A DNA stretch of 33,547 nt from the NCBI GenBank assembly GCA_949290385.1, contig CASERY010000054.1, forward strand, positions 1 through 33,547. The letters are read 5' to 3'. This DNA comes from an uncultured bacterium (lineage in GTDB: Bacteria; Verrucomicrobiota; Lentisphaeria; Victivallales; UBA1829). The position numbers were made by a program, and so were the translations under genes. Shown piece after piece: positions 30,084 to 33,547 of this stretch. The notes under the pieces were generated by a model that was not told the origin of the DNA, did no database searches, and saw only the letters and a program-made list of their open reading frames with translations. The first letter of the stretch is position 1; every line of letters begins with the position of its first letter.

Positions 30084-30221
30084 TCAGAGATTGACCAGAT
30101 GCTTGCGGCCTTTAGCTCTGCGTCTTGCCAGGACCTTGCGGCCGCCTTTTGTTGCCATTCTTGCACGGAACCCGAGTTTGCGGGCGCGGGAGATAACGGA
30201 GGGATGGTAGGTAGTTTTCAT
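30084..30221 (-). CDS. rpmH: 50S ribosomal protein L34
   Basis: A 45-residue ribosomal protein reading [20 protein letters not shown] and continuing with the conserved [19 protein letters not shown]. Length and sequence are typical of bL34. AAAGGAAAGG lies just upstream of the ATG. It is the first gene of the rpmH-rnpA-yidD-yidC-jag cluster. The stop is TGA. It is a useful coding check: a highly expressed gene without TAG. Confidence 0.97.
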   Translation of the reverse strand: MKTTYHPSVISRARKLGFRARMATKGGRKVLARRRAKGRKHLVNL

Positions 30222-30237
30222 GTTTAGCCTTTCCTTT

Positions 30238-30266
30238 CGGCGGAAACTTAACTGCTGGTTCCGCCG
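30238..30266 (-). promoter_or_regulatory. Hairpin in the rpmH leader
   Basis: CGGCGGAA pairs perfectly with TTCCGCCG around 13 bases, ending a few bases before the rpmH ribosome site (AAAGGAAAGG). There is no T run. It could affect translation or stability of the L34 mRNA; that is inference from position only. Confidence 0.5.
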
Positions 30267-30741
30267 GGGTTCACCAGTTATTTTAGATTGTTTTTATTTC
30301 AGTAAGGTAAAAACAGATGCCATAAAATAACGCTGGAAATCTTTTCTTCAAGCGAAAAATTGATTTTTTTCAAGAATAATATTTAAAAAAGGCTTTTTCA
30401 GGCTGTCCCTGTTTGAGCGTTTAAAACATGCTGTATTGCAGGGGATTAAGAAGTCGGATGACTGTCTTTTTTTCGGCATATCGCAGCTGGCTGTTTTTTA
30501 TAGGAAGACGGATGATTGATTTTATTTCAGACGACTGAAATTCTTGAAATCTGTTGTTTTTCATGTAGAATAACGCATAGAACAGAAGAATAAATAGCTG
30601 GAAGTTGGAAGAAGGCCGGCAGCGGCTGGTTTATCCGTTTAATGGAATAGTAAAACGGGAAGATTCTTCCTGTTCCAGAATTCAGTTGTTCTGTTATCCA
30701 TAGAATCATAGAATTACAGAGAAACAGAAAAGGAACCTTAT
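30267..30741. other. Divergent intergenic region between rpmH and the glycosidase-like gene
   Basis: AT-rich with no gene. It should contain promoters for both directions. One near-match to a DnaA box (TTATCCATA at about 30693) is present, but there is no cluster, so I do not call an origin. AAAGGAA lies about seven bases before the plus-strand ATG. Confidence 0.4.
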
Positions 30742-32922
30742 ATGGCTCGCAAAATCAAGCTCCCGAAAGAAGGCATCTTTGTCGGATCCGGGGTTTATCC
30801 GACCGATACAGACACACTTTTATGTACGATGATTGGACATTATACGTGGCAGGCGCAGTCTTTCGGCCCGATTGAAATTCTGGATAAAATTGTGGAAGAT
30901 AATCAGGGAAATCTTGCCCAGGTATGGGGCATAGCCCGCGGTTTTTCTCCCAAAAACCGTTCCGAATGGTTTTATGCACTGGATGAAATTGGCATTGACA
31001 TTCCGGCCCCGGACTGGGAAAATTATAAAAATCTGGTTGTTGAAGAATATCAGACGGTTTTTGATGAACATAAAGACCGTTTTGGGGCAGGGTATGTGCG
31101 TTTTATTCGTGAGGCAAGGAAGCGGGGAATTTATACGGCGTTGATTTACACCAATTCCAATCCGCAGTGGATACCTCAGCTTTCGGAAGTCGGTGGAGAT
31201 TATTATCTCGGGTACGACTTCGGGGAACGGTATAATATCGGACTGGATGATGCCCGTAGCATTCTCAAGGAAATGGGTACATTGAAACTGGGTGCCCTGG
31301 CGGACCGTCTCTTGAAACGAGTCCGTGAACATGTGAATGAGCGCCACCAGCAGGGGTGGGGCTTTGTGATGGCCACCAGCAGCAATTTCCATCTGGATTA
31401 CGAGGTTCTTGGCGGGGCCGAGATGCCTGTTGTTGAGGATTTTGCTTTTCCGAGTCTGAATTTTGCCTCGGCTTTTTCGCGTGGGCTTTACCGACAGCAT
31501 GATCTGCCTTTATGGGGGTCGCATCTGGCGCATGAGCATTATTCCTGGCTGCCGAACAGCAATTCGCATCGGTGGGATCAGCTTCGTGCGGGTATGTATC
31601 TGAAATATATGGCCGGATCTAAAATGATCATCAATGAATCTGGCAACTGGTTTGTGGAACATACGCTGGCTCCGGATTCCCCGAAATTTGAAGTCCCGCA
31701 GACAACACGCAAAGCCTTTGGTGTGATTGGCTGGGGAGCTGCGCATGAAATCATGAAAACGAATCCAGCTGCGCTTAAACCCTATCTTGAAGAAGCCCGT
31801 CCGTACTTCGGGATGCTGAATTACGATTCTCCTGTGTGCCGGAAGTACCGGGAGATTATTTCAGACTTCTGGGACTTTGTAAAAGCCAATGGCACACCGG
31901 AAGGCCAGCCGGAAACAACCATTGCCCTGGTGAAAGGCAATTATGATTTCTGCTCGAGCCGTTACAATCACAATTATGCCATTGGCGGACTGGGAGATAT
32001 TGCAGAAGAGAATCCGTCCTGGTATGAAGATACTCCGGAACGCGGCTGGGTGATTGCAAATGAAGTTTTTTTCCCGTTGAAACCTGTGATGGCGCCTTAT
32101 AAGAATCTGAGTATTTCCGGGACGCCGTTCGGTCAGGTTGACGTGGTAAGTTTTGCGAAAGACCATATTACTGCGGAATTTCTGAACAAGCATTATAAAG
32201 CGATTCTGTTTACGGGCTGGAATACGTGTTCGGAAAAACAGTACGGAATTCTCAAGGAATATGTCTATAACGGAGGAACACTCTTCATTTCGACTCCGCA
32301 GCTCAGCACAAATGAAACAAGGAACTTTGCGTACAATGCGGATGAACTTGTCAATGGCGGTGATTTCAGTGAATTATGCGGCGTTAAAGTTCTTGGCAAA
32401 GGTGATCGCTTTTACTGGGCAACGGCTCCGATCGGGGAGGAGAAACTATTCAAGTTCCCCCGGCGCTTTGGCATTATAGCTTCGCGGATTGCGAATGTTG
32501 AAATCACAGATCCAGAACTTGAGGTTCTAGCCATCGACGACGAAATTGAACGTCCTCTGATAGTACATCATCGTTACGGAAAAGGACACACCTATTTTCT
32601 GAATTCCTGGGCGTATCCTGGAGCCTTTGAGTAGGATGACGGCCCCGGAGGCACTCTTGACAGCGCCGGCATGATCGGTCTTCTCTATCGGTATATTGCC
32701 AATCAGAACCGTGGACACGTCTATATCACGGATGACACCTCTGAACCTGGCAATGAGTGTGGATATATTGCATTTTCCTATTTCCCAGAAGCCGGAAAAA
32801 CATGTCTCCTCAATATTGACTTTGAGCACGAACACACTTTCTATCTGCATCGTTTTGCGTTCATCGAAAAAGTTACTCTTGCCCCGGGTGAATTCAGAAT
32901 GCTGGATACAACAAAAGGCTAA
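30742..32922 (+). CDS. Large glycoside-hydrolase-like protein (one in-frame TAG)
   Basis: A 726-residue protein if TAG at 32632-32634 (codon 631) is sense. The N-terminal ~350 residues look like a TIM-barrel hydrolase (IREARKRGIYTALIYTNSNP, then MIINESGNWFVEHTL with a possible acid/nucleophile Glu). A GATase-like alpha/beta domain lies at about 480-560 (KAILFTGWNTCSEKQYGILK), as in some beta-galactosidase families. The frame then runs through HHRYGKGHTYFLNSWAYPG, AFE, the TAG and DDGPGGTLDSAGMIGLLYRY to a beta-rich end (KVTLAPGEFRML) and TAA. The C-terminal beta domain is lost if TAG stops translation. There is no signal peptide, so it appears cytoplasmic. The GH family and substrate are unassigned. 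Confidence 0.85.
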
Positions 32923-33036
32923 GGAAAGTATCTCAGGATGGCCTTTCTGTTCCGGACCATCGGAGATAAAAATTAAAGCAGTTTTATAAATGGTCTGATT
33001 GGAATATCCGGAACTGGAATTCCATTCCATCTAACT

Positions 33037-33091
33037 AAACGGAGAGATTTTAGAGAAGAAAGTTTTCTTCCTGAAGTCTCTTCGTTTTTTT
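33037..33091 (+). terminator. Intrinsic terminator after the glycosidase-like gene
   Basis: AACGGAGAGA pairs with TCTCTTCGTT (one G-U) across a loop of about 30 bases that contains an inner hairpin, followed by a T run. It lies about 115 bases after the TAA at 32920-32922 and about 400 bases after the TAG. Confidence 0.75.
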
Positions 33092-33547
33092 ATGTAATCT
33101 TTTCAAAAAGAATCATCTGCTCATATTCTCCGGTTCTCCGGCAGTTCAGTCAAATCAAATTACAGGAATTTCTTTTGGCTGATGGACGATTCTGTTTTTG
33201 GTTTTTTGTGCATAAAAATACAGAAAGTTCTTTTTTTACGGCTTGACAAAATTGAGATAGAGGTGTAGTTTAAATCTCACGTCATCTTTGGTTGACGTAT
33301 GCTTTTTGAGATATACGCACAAACGTCTAGGGTGTTTTCTGAGTTTGGATTTTTGCTGGGAGGAGTTTTTGTATAGGATCTTAGGAAGGATCCGGAGAAA
33401 GACCACAGAAAAAATCTGAAAAAAGTCAGAAAACGTATTTGACAAAGTGCGAAATGATGATAAGTTAAAGACCATTGCCCCTGATGCCCGGCAGGACGCC
33501 AGGAGCAGATGTTCGTAAAAAGATTAGAATGATCCAAAGAAGCATCT
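33092..33547. other. Gene-free end region with promoter-like boxes and a hairpin
   Basis: TTGACA at 33243-33248 is followed after 17 bases by TAGTTT, and a second TTGACA at 33439-33444 after 16 bases by TAAGTT; both have weak -10 boxes. Just after the first, ACGTCA (33279-33284) pairs with TGACGT (33293-33298), enclosed by ATCTC and GAGAT. This might be a small RNA or the leader of a gene beyond the window. No coding region is convincing. Confidence 0.35.

Noticed and set aside
30267..30741. Replication origin next to rpmH
   Set aside because: The rpmH cluster often lies near oriC, but only one imperfect DnaA box (TTATCCATA) is seen, with no dnaA, dnaN or box cluster.
3189..32634. Pyrrolysine as the UAG amino acid
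   Set aside because: The TAGs are spread over ordinary housekeeping genes at surface or Gln-like positions, no methylamine methyltransferase or pyl gene is in the window, and two TAGs are adjacent. Not formally excluded; a search for pylT/pylS in the genome would settle it.
3189..32634. Programmed readthrough or pseudogene decay as explanation of the TAGs
   Set aside because: The sequences following the TAGs differ from gene to gene (GAA, AGC, AAG, CCG, CTG, AAT, GAT and others), I see no common downstream readthrough signal, and none of the affected genes shows a TAA, TGA or frameshift lesion.
1..33547. A suppressor tRNA or any other tRNA gene in the window
   Set aside because: I looked through the intergenic stretches on both strands for a T-arm (GGTTCRA) paired with a plausible acceptor stem and a CTA anticodon and found none. 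By-eye searching can miss divergent tRNAs; tRNAscan-SE would be decisive.
1..33547. CRISPR arrays, riboswitches, prophage genes
   Set aside because: No regularly spaced repeats, no recognisable purine or other riboswitch core before guaB or purD, and no phage structural or integrase genes were found.

Overview
The window looks like a chromosomal segment of a Gram-negative, diderm bacterium. The evidence is YidC with a large periplasmic domain, a MacA/MacB-type tripartite-pump operon, a lipoprotein with a lipobox, and sugar-acting oxidoreductase/isomerase genes. The overall style suggests the Lentisphaerae/Victivallales part of the PVC group, but I cannot prove that from sequence alone. I see no phage, insertion sequence, CRISPR array, rRNA or tRNA.

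The outstanding observation is that UAG appears to be a sense codon here, most likely glutamine. I count 23 convincing protein genes. Fourteen end in TAA, nine in TGA and none in TAG. Nine of them contain 13 in-frame TAG codons: a Gfo/Idh/MocA dehydrogenase, a sugar isomerase, rnr, guaB (2), a MacB-like permease (3, two of them adjacent), purD, a membrane protein (2), jag and a glycosidase-like gene. In every case the family homology, or the open frame, continues past the TAG to a TAA or TGA. I see no TAA, TGA or frameshift interrupting any of these genes, so decay or C-to-T damage is a poor explanation. Standard-code gene calling would split the nine genes into about 22 pieces.

Layout. 500-2855 (minus): gltX and a histidine phosphatase. 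3180-6615 (minus): two Gfo/Idh/MocA dehydrogenases and an AP-endonuclease-2-fold sugar isomerase, probably one carbohydrate-oxidation module. 6803-9670 (minus): a MATE efflux protein and a class I aminotransferase. 9996-12041 (plus): RNase R. 12476-13267 (minus): GNAT acetyltransferase. 13985-15493 (plus): IMP dehydrogenase. 16179-19557 (minus): macA, ABC ATPase and permease operon with ATGA overlaps. 20191-25895 (plus): purD, a small lipoprotein, a two-membrane-segment protein and oligoendopeptidase F. 26648-30221 (minus): the classic rpmH-rnpA-yidD-yidC-jag cluster. 30742-32922 (plus): a large glycosidase-like protein.

Several genes are followed by clear intrinsic terminators placed after the TAA/TGA stop, not after the internal TAG. 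This supports the fused gene models. The glutamyl-tRNA synthetase in the window may be relevant to the recoding: in many bacteria a non-discriminating GluRS plus GatCAB charges tRNA-Gln. No suppressor tRNA is visible here, so the decoding tRNA and the state of release factor 1 must be sought elsewhere in the genome.
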